This document shows, piece after piece, positions 63,666 through 64,000 of a stretch of DNA of 64,000 bases (positions are counted from its first letter, which is position 1; each line of letters starts with the position of its first letter). This stretch comes from Pilimelia terevasa (GTDB lineage Bacteria > Actinomycetota > Actinomycetes > Mycobacteriales > Micromonosporaceae). The notes below the pieces were generated by a model. The model worked only from the letters and a program-made list of their open reading frames with translations. It was not told the DNA's origin and did no database searches. The translations under genes were made by a program, and so were the position numbers. The DNA lies in NCBI RefSeq assembly GCF_014647915.1, contig NZ_BMQC01000019.1, positions 1 to 64,000 of the forward strand. Direction: 5' to 3'.

Positions 63666-64000
63666 GTGACGACGATGCGCGACCGACCTAATTCCGCGCC
63701 GCCCCCGGCCGACCCCGCCGGGGTGTCCGCCGCCGAGGCGCGCCGCGTCGCCGAAGCGGCCCGGGAGACCACCTGGACGCGCCAGAGCTTCGGCCGGGAC
63801 CTGTTCCTGGGCCGGCTGCGCCTGGGGCTGGTCGACCCGCTGCCCGTCCGCGCCCCCACCCCGGGGGCCGAGGAGTTCCTGCGCGACCTGGAGGCGTTCG
63901 CCCGCACGGAACTCGACGGCCCCCGGATCGAGCGCGAGGCCCGGATCCCCGACGAGGTGCTCACCCGCCTCGCCGCGCTGGGCGCCTTCGGGATGAAGGT
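63666..64000 (+). CDS. Acyl-CoA dehydrogenase family protein, 5' end
   Basis: Incomplete at the window edge; 111 codons are visible. After a 40-residue N-terminus it has TTWTRQSFGRDLFLGRLRLGL and the typical helical start of acyl-CoA dehydrogenases, ending IPDEVLTRLAALGAFGMK. GTG at 63666 with GAGAGGGG upstream. It probably oxidises fatty acyl-CoA, but the domain that would show this lies outside the window. Confidence 0.8.
   Translation, partial: MTTMRDRPNSAPPPADPAGVSAAEARRVAEAARETTWTRQSFGRDLFLGRLRLGLVDPLPVRAPTPGAEEFLRDLEAFARTELDGPRIEREARIPDEVLTRLAALGAFGMK

Noticed and set aside
1-64000. CRISPR arrays, tRNA genes, prophage or insertion sequences.
   Set aside because: None was recognised; the tandem repeats seen lack spacers and are short.

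Overview
The window comes from a very high-GC actinomycete chromosome. The evidence is strong G/C codon bias, many GTG and TTG starts, pervasive GTGA/ATGA stop-start overlaps, and a core gene order typical of Actinobacteria: valS-folC-DUF4233-ndk, rne-rplU-rpmA-obgE, nadD-rsfS, comEA-comEC-holA-rpsT-lepA, hemW-hrcA-dnaJ-rsmE, HIT-phoH-ybeY-CorC-era-recO-uppS. An enoyl-CoA hydratase beside hemW and a DUF4870 gene between hemW and hrcA would suit Micromonosporaceae or a relative, but the genus cannot be fixed from the sequence.

Layout. 0-9.5 kb: 5S rRNA and terminator, valS with a long low-complexity N-terminal extension, folC, DUF4233, a membrane/VOC fusion, ndk, two secreted DUF4360-type proteins and an acyltransferase. 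9.6-23.7 kb: a radical SAM gene and a DUF2344 gene, which are normally neighbours, are separated by an 11-kb glycosylation island. 23.8-35.3 kb: rne, rplU-rpmA, obgE, lipoproteins, an HTH gene behind a LexA-like box, radC, nadD, rsfS and a phosphoglycerate-mutase-family gene. 35.4-44 kb: comEA, a comEC whose frame has lost its stop, holA, an unrecognised membrane protein, rpsT, lepA and a small GlsB-type protein. 44-61 kb: a secreted lysozyme-like protein, enoyl-CoA hydratase, hemW, DUF4870, hrcA-dnaJ-rsmE, HIT, a serine hydrolase, phoH-ybeY-CorC, a pentapeptide-repeat pair, era-recO-uppS and a third DUF4360 gene. 61-64 kb: a His-rich DUF318 permease, its TIGR03943 partner and the 5' end of an acyl-CoA dehydrogenase gene.

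The most interesting system is the island at 11.6-22.8 kb. It encodes RmlA, RmlB, an RffA-like aminotransferase and a formyltransferase-like enzyme, a plausible route to dTDP-4-(formyl)amino-4,6-dideoxyhexose. It also encodes an ArnC/GtrB-like polyprenyl-phosphate glycosyltransferase, a GtrA-like flippase candidate, two paralogous large GT-C-like membrane proteins and a methyltransferase. Together these look like a complete three-component glycosylation pathway for the outer face of a Gram-positive membrane. The acceptor is unknown.

A second theme is start-site architecture. At least a dozen genes have a -10-like hexamer ending 6-7 nt before the start codon, which predicts leaderless mRNAs. 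Tandem repeats sit in the rplU leader, in the hrcA leader behind a CIRCE operator, and over the start codon of the serine hydrolase gene.
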